Shown here: positions 41,493 through 54,623 of the stretch, piece after piece
How the letters are laid out: the number at the start of each line of letters is the position of its first letter
Position numbering within the stretch: the first letter of the stretch is position 1
Source of the DNA: Solicoccozyma terricola
Lineage: Eukaryota > Basidiomycota > Tremellomycetes > Filobasidiales > Piskurozymaceae
Direction: 5' to 3'
Assembly: GCA_001600875.1 (NCBI GenBank)
Contig: BCLD01000004.1
Location: 942,553-1,006,552 of the forward strand
DNA length: 64,000 nt
The notes under the pieces: model-generated
Database searches by the model: none
What the model saw: only the letters and a program-made list of their open reading frames with translations
Told to the model about the DNA's origin: nothing
Translations under genes and position numbers: made by a program

Positions 41493-43460
41493 ATGCCATC
41501 CATCGCCCTTCCCGACCTCCTCGCCCATTCCACCAACCTCTCGACCCCTATCCCACCTCGACTTCAATCCCTCTATACATTCACCTCGTCGCAACAACTA
41601 TCCAACGCTGCGGGGTACCAAGCGAACGTACGATGGTGGGCTGCGGTCGTGAAGGAATGCATGCGAGAAGGTACAGCTGGTGGTGATCGACTGATACTAG
41701 TGATCGATGAGATTCTGGGGAAGTTGGAATGGACTGGTGTTTTGGGAGGTGGGACGGTGTTGGGTCGACCGAAAGGATTAGGTGGTGTCCTGGTGAGTAA
41801 GAAGACCATGTATGTTGTCTATCTACCTAGTATTACACTAAAATGCTCAACTATCACTCAGATATCCCTCACTCGGCCAAATCCACCATCCACTCTCCCA
41901 TCTCTCATACCACAAACCGCCTTCCTCACATCCCTCACGCCACTGAACCAACCGCAATCTCTAACATCGAGATTCATCGCTCGACCTCTCTGGTGGGCTC
42001 TAAGTAGGATAAATCCATTGGGAGCCGGAGATGAGATCAAAGTGGAAAGCGAGGACGTCATGTGGCGAGCATTGAGGAAAGTTGGAACTTATGTCCATTT
42101 GGAGTTGGTGGATGTGAGTGGGTTGTTACAAAAGACCACCCGTCTTTCTCATTGAACACAACGCTCATTCAATCGTTACATTCCCACAGGAAGCAGCGAC
42201 CAACATCATCTCCTACCTTACTTCCCATCCTCCAGCTCTTCCAACTTCCCGTCTCTTCACCGCTCAAACATTCCAACAATCTCCGTATGCATTGTTGATA
42301 ACCTGTCTACCTACACACCTTTCGTCAGAGTGGCATAACGAGAAAGAGAGATTGTCAATAGGAGATTGTAGGGTGATTCTGAGATATCTCGAGAGGGATA
42401 AGAGGTTGATGGTTGCCGATGAGGCTCGGGAGGTGAGCATGAGGGTGTGAAAGAACACCCCCCCCCCCCCCCAACCCCCTGGTCCCCACTGGTCCCCTCC
42501 ACCCCTCGATCGAATGGTATTGATGATATAATCGTAGGTGTTCAAACTCGTAGAATCACCAGAGGAAGCGGACACGACGACTGTCACTGAAGCGGATAAG
42601 GGAACGTTGACGATCATGACCACGCTCACCAAGCTCGAGAACCAAATCATCGAGATAAATGATCAAATCACATTGTGAGTCCGTCATTTCCTATTCATTC
42701 TGGATATTTGACTGATTCCCTCGAAACGGGTCATACAGAGCACGAGATAAAGCAGCTGTTTATCTGAAACTCAATCAGAAAAAAGTCGCAATGTCGTATC
42801 TACGCTCGAAAAAGCAGCTCGAGGACGTTTTGGACAAGAGAGTTGGTTCGGCTGAACAGTTAAAAACTGTATTGAGAAGTATCGAACAGGCTCATGGTGA
42901 TGTTGAGGTGAGTTTTTATTTATTTATTTCTCTGTGGCCCTTCATGTTCAAGCAATTAAAAGTTCTTCACCTTACAGATCATGCGAGCGTACCAAACTTC
43001 CGCGGCAACGCTCAAGTCAATCCTCTCCCATCCTTCCCTCCAACTCTCGCATGTGGACTCAACGATGGACGCTCTCGCAGAGGCGTTGGCAGACCAACAG
43101 GAAATCGATGTGGCTATTCAGAGCGGCGGCAAGGCGGCGGTCGACGCAGCCGGTGTGCAGGAGACGGATGAGGGGATGCTGGAGAAGGAGCTGGCCGAGT
43201 TGATGTTGGACGACAAGGTGGAAGAGGCAGAGAAGGCGAAGACCGAGGACAAGAAGGTGGTGACCCAAGAGAAGACAAAGGTGGAGGTGACGCCAACGCC
43301 AATCCAGATGCAGGAAGCGTCTTCTCCGAAAGCAGACCGTCATGTCGATTGGGCGGCAATTGACGAAGCAGCACGACGGCGGAAGGAGGATGAAGCCATT
43401 CGGGCATCAGCCGAGCAACTGCAGAAGGAACAGAACCGACAGGCTCTGACGGCAGATTGA
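41493..43460 (+). CDS. CHMP7-like ESCRT-III protein
   Basis: ESCRT-III/Snf7-family protein of the CHMP7/Chm7 kind, which is recruited to the inner nuclear membrane to seal and survey the nuclear envelope. Six exons with GTGAGT/GTGAGC donors; about 525 residues. The N-terminal half is winged-helix-like: YQANVRWWAAVVKECMR, VIDEILGKLEW, VMWRALRKVGTYVHLEL, then FQQSPYALLITCL and GDCRVILRYLERDKRL. The C-terminal half is Snf7: TLTKLENQIIEINDQITLARDKA, YLKLNQKKVAMSYLRSKKQLEDVLDKR, IMRAYQTSAATLKSIL, VDSTMDALAEALADQQEID, and an acidic helix EGMLEKELAELML resembling a MIM1-type tail. A poly-C run (42458-42472) sits in intron 3. The protein ends QNRQALTAD. Confidence 0.87.
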
Positions 43461-43635
43461 AAGTGTCGCGGACTGGGATTGTTCGTTATGATAATACGTG
43501 TAACTGTTTAATGTGGATGTACAATCGTAGAGCGTCGTAAAAAATGTATCGTAGAGCGGAATAGAATTATAAACCATCATTTCCCCGCATCACGCTGACA
43601 ACCTGACCTTCGTCCCGATCTCGGGTCTTCATCCT
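43461..43635. terminator. Convergent 3' ends of CHMP7 and Rad9/Crb2
   Basis: 175 bp between stops, AT-rich with a duplicated CGTAGAGCG element (43529 and 43551) and no coding signal. Confidence 0.45.
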
Positions 43636-46600
43636 TCACCCCTTGTCCTTCAAGCAGTCGATCGGGAGACAGCGCCCCAGGAGCTGAACAGAACCAGTTC
43701 AGCCGCGCATTCGAAGGTATCCACCGTTAACGACGACAAACTCACAAGACATTCTCTCACCCATTCCGTCCTTACCACTGAAACGCCAAGGTCAACAGGT
43801 TCTTTGCATTTATCGCCTATCAAATGATAGTCGACACCAGCCATCTCTTTGCAGTTCGTTTTCTTGCTTACGACCGTGCGGACGGATTTGGCTCCCATGA
43901 TCAAGAGCAAGTCCAGGTAGACAGCCTGACGTCGACGAAGACCAGATCAGGCCAAGACAACAAGGAAAGAAAAGGGGTCACGTTGTCTCACATCAGGATT
44001 GCCCTGCTTCTTGGGGTCCATGACTGAGAAGGACTTTCCTCTGAAGATGTTCAAGGGTGGAGAGTTATTCAGAGTCGCACTCGCGTTCGTGGGAACGACC
44101 TGTGATATTGTCGCGCCGAGGAATCTTGAGTGTCCCGGCGAGAGAACATAGTGCTTCCAGATATCCTTATCATTCTGGAACAAACGACTCATGGTCAGCT
44201 CATCGGCCCACAGGTTGCATTTCGCTGGGTTAATCATCACCTCTTCAATAGCGTCTTCGATGTACTTGGGAGAGAGACAAGGGATCCCCAGGGCCAACGC
44301 AAGTAGTACCTTTGCCGTGCGCGATTGAGGACCTGGCTGCAGAAGGAAGATACCTTGGTACCCTTGATATTTCTTGATCTTGATCCAAACCGGTTCGTCC
44401 GGATCTTCTTGCACGACCGGTCTCTCGTAAACGTCAAAGATGTCGTCAACCAATACTCCGCCATGTGACTCAATGGCTTGCTTCAACCTTTCCTTCACCT
44501 CCGATCCGCCGCTTTCGGACTTGATAATCGTACTAATGCAGAAGACAAAACCATCGAACCGTTTGCTGATAGCGACGGGAGGAGATGCCTTCTCCGATAT
44601 TGCTCTGGTTTTTGCACTGCGAAAACGGACTCGGCCGTCGAAATCTTTCGATGCTGGGTAATGGGTTCCCATAGCACCAGCTGCAGGTGTCAAAGCCACT
44701 TCTAGAGCCTGAGAGTGGCTGTCCATCTCTTCCAATTCCTCCCTGCCCTGACCTCCGCGGGGTTCCAAGCTATTTCTACCTCTTCGTCTCGCAGGAGGAG
44801 CGGTCGCCTTTGATGTAGATCGGTTGTCGCGCCCGCGCCCTCCGTTTGTGGAGACTATACTATGTGTGAGGCTGGACCGCTTCCTCTTGGCTGTCACACG
44901 AACGGGTATCAATGCCTCTGCATGTAAGAGGAGATGGTTCGAAAATTCTTCTCGAGCCTCGTTCGCCACTTCCATTTCAGCTTCATTGGTAGCCAACGGC
45001 GGAAGATTGGCATTTGATTCGCCCTCGTCATCTGTTTCACCCTTCTCTTGGTCGGCAGGAGTTGTCTGGATCTTCCTCCTCGTCATCGGACTCCGTTTTT
45101 GCTGGTACGTCACAGGGTTGTACCTCCTGGACGTCGATTTCCCTAGCAAGATCGGACCAGGTCCCCCACTCTCCGTGAGCAGTTCGGCAGCTGCTTTGAC
45201 AGGAGCACCAGCACCAGCATGCGCACTAGTCGAAGCAAGGAGGTCGTTTACGTCATCTCTGTGTGTTTCCTCCAGCTTGTCTAGCGTCTCCTCGCGACTG
45301 TCGGTATGCAGATCCACGGGGATCTCGCTGGTCGATGTCAGACGACGGACATTTGGCGTTAGACGACGGTGGAGCGGCACTGTGGGAGAAGGGTTGGGCG
45401 GTGCCGAAGTCGGTATAACACTCGGAGATTGTTCTCCGGTTTGTGCCACCTGATGCGTGTCGTTCCCTTCCACGCTTACCGCCATGCTGTGCATGGAATT
45501 TGAATCGGGATCTTCCCTCCCCTCATCGATGAGATCCACCATGAGGTCTTCTCTATCCTCTTCGACATCACTTTGCCCCATGGGTTTATCTTCGTCCAGA
45601 TCCCTCAGGTGGCCTTTGTTTCCCGGAGGACACGAGGGAGTCTTAGATTCGGGGGCTTGGGTTGCTGGTAGCCACTGAAATGGAGGCAAGGTCTCCATTT
45701 CTTCGAATCTTTGAGGTAACAATACCGGTATTGAGCCGCGCGAACGAGTTTCGGCCTGTTCGCGAAGCCTTCTGGCGTTACCTGACGGTCTAGATTTGAT
45801 CTCTTTTTTACGTTGAGACAGGGTCTTCTCGTCGTGTGATACGGGAATGAATTCCCTGACATCCGCAGTTTCAGATGGTCCGGCCTTGTCGTTGAGTGGT
45901 TTTGCACCAGTGAGCATACCAGATCTTAGTCCGCCATCACGGACGGGACGAGCCGTTACACTGGCTAGAACAGCTACCGCTTCTTGCTCCTTTGCACGTA
46001 TGTCATCGTCTGGATCACCGAAGCTGTCATTTGTCTCTTTGGATGATGTTTCTTCTTGACTGAGTGGTGGGGTGTGTACCGTGTCTGGGATGAATATCGT
46101 TAATTACTTGGTCTTGATCCAAAATTCTGAGCTGAACAGACAACCAACTCACGTTCAACTTCTGGTAAAGAAACCGCCAGCTCATCGATATCCATCTCCA
46201 CGTTTACAGGACCACGAATTCCGTCCTCTTTTGCGCCTTTAGACGTTTGAGACGGGAATCGTGCTTGACTGACCGTTGGTGTTGGACCGCTAGCTGACCT
46301 CGAATCTAAGGGTGATAAGGGGCAAGATCAGTCCTTGAATCGAGATGAACGGAGGGTTGATTCGCACCTAACTCCTGGGTCGAATGTGTTGCACCGCTAC
46401 TCCGTACCTCTTTTGCTACCTTGTCGATCATATCTGAATTCCCCTCACCCATCTGGATGTCCCCGTCTGTCAAATCGTTGTTCGCTGCAGCATCTAGTTG
46501 TATGCATAGTTGTTGAGTGTCGTGTGGTACGCAGAGGAATGAAGTGGGATCCACGTACCATCTGCAATCTCTAGCTCAACAACCACAGCATCGTCCCGTA

Positions 46601-46937
46601 TTCCCTCCTCATTCTCATTAGCTGTAGGAGGAGGAGGTACCACTGTGGTTTCGGTTGTCCTCGTCGTCGGTTGATGAACTTCGGCATTGCCAGCTTCCCG
46701 ATTTGGATCATCACCCTTTATATCACGGTTAGCCCATCCTAGAGTCACTCCGAATCCGATAGAATGACTCCTTGGCACTGAATCCGATGCGTACTCCCCA
46801 ATCCCATCAACCTGGTCTGTTGGAGTTTGGAATCCTTCAAGAGAGCTGGACTGATCGAGGGAACCGTGTTGCTCGATCACTGACTGTTGATTGAGATTGA
46901 AAGTGGCTGTGCCCATGCGATGAATATCAGAAGACAT
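43636..46937 (-). CDS. Rad9/Crb2/53BP1-type checkpoint adaptor with tandem BRCT
   Basis: Mediator that links damaged chromatin to checkpoint kinases. The start at 46935-46937 gives MSSDIHRMGTATFNLNQQS. The N-terminal two thirds are polar and probably disordered, with many SQ/TQ and SP/TP sites (VSQAR, PLSQEE, SPSP-type repeats) typical of kinase-regulated adaptors. The C-terminus carries two BRCT repeats: FDGFVFCISTII, RLKQAIESHGGVLVDDIFD, GIFLLQPGPQSRTAKVLLALALGIPCLSPKYI; then AKSVRTVVSKKTNCKEM, VVRTEWVRECL joined by the last intron to LLGRCLPIDCLKDKG (stop 43636-43638). A Tudor domain, usual in this family, was not clearly recognised upstream of the BRCTs, so assignment to Rad9/Crb2 rather than another BRCT protein rests on architecture. 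About 980 residues. The 5' leader probably has its own intron (GTGAGT near 47067-47072). Confidence 0.75.
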
Positions 46938-47231
46938 TGCCGCACTTCGTGTCACACCTGGTGGTGCGAGGATCAGACGTTCTCTGATGGAAGATGAGTG
47001 ATCGCCTTCGAACGGTCCTCAACCGCGCCGTCGTGGTTAGCTGGTGACTTTCCTGATAGCCGCACGAACTCACGAGGTGCATGAGAGTGGGATGAGAGAT
47101 TCGTATCATCGATGCCTGTGCGATGCAAGGCTCGGAAGTGTAGATGCTGTGGATGGAGTGGACGGGGTGGTGATTGCGGTCACAACGCGTGCATCACTCG
47201 GTGACTACCCTGAAATACATCTTCTCGTCTC
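46938..47231. promoter_or_regulatory. Rad9/Crb2 promoter and leader; Sea3 3' flank
   Basis: A 294-bp spacer between two tandem minus-strand genes. It contains ACGCGT at 47185-47190 and a likely 5'-UTR intron (donor near 47070, acceptor near 46982). Upstream ATGs in the leader would give a short uORF that ends just over the main ATG. Confidence 0.45.
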
Positions 47232-50200
47232 CTATAGCGCACCAAAGAAGTTGAACTTGTCTCCCGTCAGATTCCTAATGCCAGCTCTGGCCAGTAGACC
47301 CGTTCTCTGATTCCTCGAGGGATCTTCATCCACTTTATCTTCTGCTAGGTTGATCATCAATTCCGCCGTCGGAGTGAGCATGTCGTCCTCGATGCCGTGC
47401 ATCGGAGATGGCAGAGCGGATAGCGTCATCCCTTCACCTCGGACCGTGCCAGGCGGACTGGCCTGTAGAGCGTCGAATTGGCCGGCGAATCCACCGTTGG
47501 TGAAACAGTCACAACCACATCCGCTCAAACAGCCTGTGAAGGCGCGGACCGAAGGATGCTTCGCTTGGTGAGCAAGTCGTGACGAGTAGCACGACTCGTG
47601 AGTGGCGTGTCGACAGTACATGCAAGTGATGCTCAGGCCTGGAAGTTGGAGGAAGAAATAGTCAGCTCTCACCACCCCATCCAATCCTTCCGATAGAGAC
47701 TGACCTTGTATGGGTAGCTCGCAAACTGTACATCCCAAATGTTTGAGATAGTTCTCGCAAATCCGACATTTACCGCCTTCCACGCCATTCGTGTTTGCTC
47801 CACAATGGTCGCATACCGTGGCGGTTGCTGAGGGAGGGAAAAGAAGAAGTGAGAAGGTTGACGATCTATCACTACCCCATCGAGAAACGCTTACAGAGAT
47901 CTAAATCAGTTGGTGGTTGAGTTTGCTTCGCTTTAGCTCTGACGCTCAATGTTCTTCCCCTGGGCGCCTCAGCATTCACACTCGACGAGAAGGATCTTTG
48001 AAGAATTTCAGCCTGTTGACGATACATCTCCCATCGAGAGAGCATATTCGCGTATGCTAAGCGCCAGCATTCGTATTGTGGTCGATTGTTCGGGTTCAGA
48101 ATGGGCAGGCTGAACGCAATGGTTCCCAAGTGTCAGCTACCACTTGATTAATGTCAGTTACTCGGTACACCACACCCACTTTGCATCAGGATCGGGCTCC
48201 AATGTGCCGGCGATGTCCCAAGGAACAACATGAATCTGCTTATACCACCGCGCTGTCTTTGTCGGCACTCCTGATTGGGACTGCAGCCTCTTGCTGGTCA
48301 CCGGCGAGAAGGACCCAGGCCCGAAAGATACCCTTTGCTGCTTGGAGGCTGAGCCGGTCGGTGGCAGCGGTGGCGTATTGGTTAATCCCGGTCTCAACGG
48401 AGTAGATGCCATCGCAACAGACGGCGACAAAGATCCTAATCCAGTGCTGACAATTCGGGAAACGGAGCTCTCTCTCTCCCTCGGACTCGCGGACCGTTGA
48501 TGAGCACTCCTAATAGCTGGCGGTACAGGTATCGAGCTTAACACCTGTCCATCTTCCCTCGTCATGTTGTATAGTGACACATCGCTCTCCTGCCGATTCC
48601 TCGGCACCAAGAATCCGGAGCCAGACCTCATGCCGAGGTTTGTGGTTGTCATGGACCATCCTGATTGACGAGAAGAGCCAAATGAGAAGCTGAAGGGACT
48701 GGATGGTGATGGCGTGTTAAATCGAGGTGTTGGAAGCCCTCCATCCGCAATGGACTCATTCCGTGAAACGGGTCTGGAGCCGAAGTAGTCCGGTTGGAGA
48801 GCAGCAGACCTATGAATTGACGGGGACGCAAACACGACTGTCCAACACCGCACATAAATCAGCCATAACAGATGACAGGCTGGCGTATGATTATTTCCTC
48901 ACCGTCCCGCCGACGATCACACTCTTCGAGGAACCGAGTTACGATCGACAGCATCTGCGTATCCGAGTGTCGCTCCAAATCGGTGATACTGCCGAATGAT
49001 ATACAAGTCAGTTTCAAAACGGCGTATTAGGAGCTGGTACTCACATTTCCTCCACGACACTTCTCGCCACGGCGCCAAGTGCGAACGCATCTCTCCGGGG
49101 TCCTTGAAGCCCTGTCTGATTCCCCCGGCGATGGAACTGGGGTACCGAAAACTTATCGTCTGCCTGGGCAGCCGTGTTTGCCAGCAGTGAAGCCAACGTC
49201 TGCCAGATTTGTGCATGCTCCATCGAGCCATGTTCTAATGCCATCTGACGATTGGCCTCGCATGTGGAGCTATCACCTGTGATCTTGTATCTTCCCGCCA
49301 ACTCGCGCTTCATCCTGTCAGCGTCATCGATATACTGGATAATGACCGTAGAATTTGCCCTCGAATATAGTCCGGCGGCGGGATGGACGCGCCTTCGACC
49401 TCGGCTGAAATCAACCAGCTGTTTTCCTCACTATTATCAGAAGGGTAAAACAAAGGGCGGACTCGCCACACTCACAGAAGGCTTGGCTGCCATGAGAGTG
49501 GAGCGAAGCAAACCCCTAGAAGACTTCTCCGGCGAGGAACCTTGTGCTAAACTAGATAACGCAGATACTGCCTGCGCCAGAGTAGGGTGCGTCGCCCTGA
49601 ATGCACCAAAACGTACCGCTGAGGAAGGGGATCTTGAAGTAGAGGTGATTCTATTTCTTATGTAGGAAGGCGTACTCTTGAAAAAGCAGACAAGCTCGCC
49701 TGTTGAGAGCCCAAGATTTGCCATCAGCGCTACCGGGTCGATGTCACCAAACATCAGGTTACGACTAACCGTTCGGTCCGAATGACGCCCCACATGCCTT
49801 TTTCGGCATCATTGGCTGCTGGAAGGGTAGCCGTTCTAACTCGTCCTCGTCCGAGTCTGACTCTTCCTGTCGAAGCCCTAAGCGACCTCCTCGCTCTTCA
49901 TACCCTAGAAGATACGCAATGCAGGCACTCAAGCATGGCCGCTCTTCTCGTCGAAGCTCCTCCAGCTTTGCCAGCATTTTGGTTTTGGTAGACCTTGATA
50001 TGGCTACAGATGTCTCCAAATTCACCAGGGGACTGTCCTCCTCCGCAAGGGAGTGTGGATATAATTCGGGGAACGTGAACTGTACGCGCAGAAACGCAGG
50101 TCGTCCTCCGTCTGCCCACGGACCGTTCATGGTCACAGTGTAACGGCGCTTTGCCACTTCAAGCTGAGAAACAAAGCGGGGGTTCGGTCAGCATTCGTCT

Positions 50201-53200
50201 CTCCTGCGAGTCGTATTCAATGCTCACGTTTTCAAATTTGGCCTTCGGGAAGGTTTGACTAACCCTTCGTATCCTGTGTAAATGACGATCCATAAGCTGC
50301 CGATTTCCCCGTCGGACTTGACTCCATATCCACTTACTCTTCTTGTAAGCTTATGCTCTCTTCCTCATCTCCCATCCATGACGCGTGATTATCACTCCCT
50401 CGCTGCTGGGACATGAACGCGGAAACATCGCGCGACCGCGATCGCCGGCGTCCTCGGTCTCTTGAACCCTCTCTGGATTGTGAGGCCGTCCTGGATACAG
50501 AAGCGAGTCTTGAATTTTGTCGACTAACTTCTCTGGAGCTTTCTGTCGCTGTCCCTCCATTACTGCCTCTCCGCTCCTGAAAAAGTCCAAGGATGGTCAA
50601 TCAGAAGCAAGTTTCGGATTCGTAAACGTTGGCAGTCCTACCAGGTGAACGTTCATAAACCAATCTAGCTGTTCCTCATTATCCTTCCGCCTCTTCTTGC
50701 GACCAGCTCCACCCCGGGTCATAACAGCATTGCGCGAGGAATATTGACGACCGACGTTAACCTTCTCTGAGCTTTCAGTCAGAATGTTGTGTTGGGAAGG
50801 GCTGACGTCTTCCGATCTGAGCGCTTCGAGCTCATCTGGTTGAATTGCATATGAGATGTCCGGTGCGCCGCGCCGAGACACTAGTAGATCAATTTTGCTT
50901 CCTCGCCGGTAGCCGACTCGCTGAGTGTCATCAAGGATACGATTGAGCAGGTTGATGTAACGTATCTCCTAATGCCATACTCACCTCCAGGGTGTCTAAT
51001 TCAATGGGTCGGATTCGGAGCGTTCTATCCTTGCCCCAAGAGATGAGCTGGAAATCGCGGTCCTCTGCCGAAGGGAAACGTATTTCAGCGAAATCTTTTC
51101 CAAAAGTTCGAGCTAACGCTCACCCGACTCACCGAAACCAGCATTCTCGCCACCCCTCGTTCGCCATACAAACTCTTTGACTGGCTCGGTATGCCCCTCA
51201 AATCGTTTAATTAGCCTATGGCGCGGCTTGCAATGGGGGTCAAGATTCCACATCTCGAGCGAGTTTTCTCCGCGCTGTGGCAAGCTGAGGATACCTCTGC
51301 CGAAGGGAAGGTTGCGAGCTCGCCACACGGGAGCCGTTGTGTGGATGGTCACATCGGGTTCCGAGGGACTGTCGACCGAGGGGAAAAATACGTTGCGAAT
51401 GAACCTGTCTGAGTTGTTGCGGTCCAGCTCATTTATGGACCAAGACTTGATTGTTTTGTCTGTGGGATACGGCGAGGATCATGGTTATGGTCCGATAGAC
51501 AGATCTGAGATACAGGGCACTCACCCAAGGAACACGTCACTAATTGGTGTCTTGTCCTTCGGTCCCAGTCGATTCCATAGATTCTAGACGCATGTGCCTT
51601 GATGATCGTGATAGGCACCGATCCTTTCTGCTCAGAGGATAAGATCAGTTGAGTGCCCATTTCTCTGCGATCCATCCACTCACTCTGGTGTCCCAAATGT
51701 GCACCTCGTTCGCATGACTACTTGCCAAGATATGGTCGTGTTGCCGATTCCATTTGACCTGAGTTCCAGCGACGCCCCAAGCGCTCAATCGAATTACAGC
51801 AGCATCAGGACCAGGTACACGGAGATCGAAAGCGCGAACACCTCCATCAACTCCGGTCGAGGCGAGAATGTTGGGATCTCGAGCGTGCCAGTTGATATCG
51901 GTGATGGCGCGGAAATGTGCGTCGATGATACGATGGAGGGAGCCAGCAGGAGAAGTGGAAAGAAGGTCCCAGACAAGTAACTTTTGAGAAGATGTAGTGA
52001 GGATGAGGTTGGACGTATTCGGGTGAGGCGACCACTGGCAGCTGGAGTGGCGGAAGGTTGAAGGTTGAAGACGTCAGCACGGAAGGCATCCGGTGGCATC
52101 AGTTAGCTCACTCTGCGATCTGCCATTTCCCACCCTGAGGAACGAATCTTGGCTGCTGGTGCAGATTTGCCAGATCTAGGATGTACAGTCCTTTCCGGCT
52201 TTGGCGGATGAAAGTGACAAGGGGTGTGGCGTGGTGTCTTGTTAGTACCGTCACTTTGTATACATACCAATCAACGGACTCACGAAGCCAGAGCTACATC
52301 CCGACTAGCGGGACTGATAGACATGGAGCCGACCGGTTGATTGAACTTGATAGCTGTAAGGGACAGATGAAAGCGGTCGGTTAGTCTGGGTGACCCCCAA
52401 GTCGATCAATTTTGAATCCCACTCACTATGTGCTTTCTTGAACGGATCATTTTCCTCCTCGATCAGTGAATCATCCAACCTATTTCCAATCCTACTACCT
52501 CTCCCACCAGTCTCATCATCAGCATCAACACCTTCCTCTCCATCGTGTGCCCTAATCTTGGACATGCTTCGAAGCCGAGGGGAAGTGGCACCCTGACTGC
52601 GACTTCTAGCTCGAGATCTTGATCTAGCTGTCGACTCAATTCGACCCCGGCGGACTGATTCGAGATCTGAATCGACCGTATCCTCGGCCTCTCGCTGTTC
52701 GACTTCGGCATGCGCAGCAACAGCGGGAGGAGGTATATGTTCCGGTCGAAGAGGAGAAATAGACAGAACAGGAGTGACGATAGTTGATCCAGCACGAGAT
52801 CGAGGTATCGTAGGTGAGAACCTGCCTTCCCTCTTCATCCCACCGAGTACAGACGAATCACTACCCCGTCTTGGTCCTAGATCTGAACCTATCCGTCTGA
52901 CCTTATCCGCACCCGGATCCACCGACCCTCTTCGTGCTGATAACAGATTCATCTGAGAGATCAATCCCGTCCCGCTTGTCGTCGTCGGTCCAGGTACGTG
53001 CGCCAAGGTGAATGGACTTTTGATATACCCACCATACGGTCCTTCATAATCATCCTCGTACGATTCACTCGAGCTGGATGTCTCCACACCGACGGCACCG
53101 CCGCTACTTCCACCGGCCGCAGACGGAGGACGATATCCACTTTCACGTCCTGAGAAACTCCCAGTCGATCGATTTCCAGTACTTGTACTCGATCGCCGTC

Positions 53201-54623
53201 TATCCTCTCCCGATGTAGCACCATCACCTGATGATCTCCGCCTCTCCCCACCACTGCCACTACCACTACCTCCAGATACCGATGATGCAGCTGCAGCTGC
53301 AGCCACTACCGCCGCTGCTTTCTCCTGTACCATCATCCCTGCCCATTTATCCAATGGATCCAATACCCTCAATGGATGTACTGTAGGTTGTAAACTTGGT
53401 GATCCTCCGATGCCTTCTTCTACGATTGCGGTTGTTGATGATAAAGATGATAATATCGATGAAGATTGATACGGTGTTGTATGACGAGATGGGATGGATG
53501 GTCTACGATATTGTTGTTGTCGAAGAAGAGGAGGTTGAATCGCACGTTGGAAAGTCGATGATACACCATATGGACCTAGTGAATCTCCAAGTAGGAGTTC
53601 ATCAAGTTCATCATCTAATTCATCTTGAATTTCAGTATCTGCGTCCAAGTCCAAATCTTCTTGTGGATCTTCATCACCACTCTCGGATCCACCACTTTTT
53701 GCGTCTCCTCCAGCAGCATCACGATCTCCAAGATGATAAGGTGAAATAGGTGACGTTACCCTCCTAAGCGTCGTCCCTTCCGATTTCGACGCTCGGTTCA
53801 ACAACGGCACGAAATGATTCCCATTCCGAGTAACACTTCCAGTAACACTCGTACTCCCATCACTTCCTCTACTACCTGTCCTCTCAGTACTTCCAGAACT
53901 AATAGTAGTCTCCGTCCCACCGGACGATCCGGAATCGGTCCGTCCGACCGAGATCAAAGCTGGGCTAACGGGTGTTTGTGTAGATGTGGTGAGTTGTGGA
54001 TTCGGAGATGATGATTGGAAAGGAGGAGGAGGAGGAGGGGGTGGAGGAGTTGGGGATGGAGAAGGAGATGATGAAGGGAGGATGGAAGGTTGAGATAAAG
54101 TTGTTGGAACAGCACGTGTCTTTCCACCACCACCACCTCCGGGTATCGGTAGTGGTGAGATGCTACCATCCGATGGTATACCATTTCCTATTCCTCCACC
54201 ATTCCCAAATGGCCTTGAGAAAGGACTACGTGGACTACGTGGACTACGTGTGATTTGAGGACTACGAGGTACAGAGCCTATTGTTGAACCTGGTATTGAA
54301 CCAGATGCAGATCCAGATCCAGATCCAGAGGTGGATCGTCGTACAAGGAAAGGTGACTGGGTAGATGGAGAAGGTTTAGGATTGGTTATCGATGAACTTG
54401 AAGATGGAGAATAAGTTGATGGAGACTGTTTGTTTGGAGACGGCTTGGAAGGAGATTGTGTCGATGGAGAAGATGGGAATGCTGGAGGTGGAGATGTGGA
54501 ATGAGTGATATCTTGCGGTGCTGATGATTCGGGTGTTGGGAGACCTTGTGAGACGGGGACTGCTGTTTGAGGGACAGGGACGTGTGGAACGTTGTCCTGG
54601 GTGTGGTCTCCCGGTAGACTCAT
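47232..54623 (-). CDS. WDR59/Sea3 (Mtc5)-like GATOR2 subunit
   Basis: GATOR2 (SEACAT) scaffold that acts upstream of TORC1 in amino-acid sensing at the vacuole. The start at 54621-54623 gives MSLPGDHTQDNVPH. The first 770 residues are low-complexity (Ser/Pro/Gly), a very long extension for the family. The beta-propeller follows: FNQPVGSMSISPASRDVALAS, KGLYILDLANLHQ, CQWSPHPNTSNLILTTSSQK, ITDINWHARDPNILAS, VKWNRQHDHILASSHANEVHIWD, IYGIDWDRRTRHQLVTCS, DKTIKSWSI, VKEFVWRTRG. Then an RWD domain at about 49765-50250 (KRRYTVTMNGPW, RVQFTFPELYP), an extended helical middle, and a C-terminal RING-like zinc cluster CRICENYL...CTVCELPIQ/GLSITCMYCRHATHESCY...CLSGCGCDC. The protein ends GDKFNFFGAL at 47232. 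Roughly 2,150 residues; about 14 introns. Confidence 0.85.

Noticed and set aside
44824..45453. Plus-strand open frame of 209 codons
   Set aside because: Antisense to the well-supported Rad9/Crb2 exon; composition is a shadow of its Ser/Arg-rich codons.
50255..50275. Another TGACTAACCC stress element
   Set aside because: It lies inside the coding exon of Sea3 (RWD region), so most likely a chance match.
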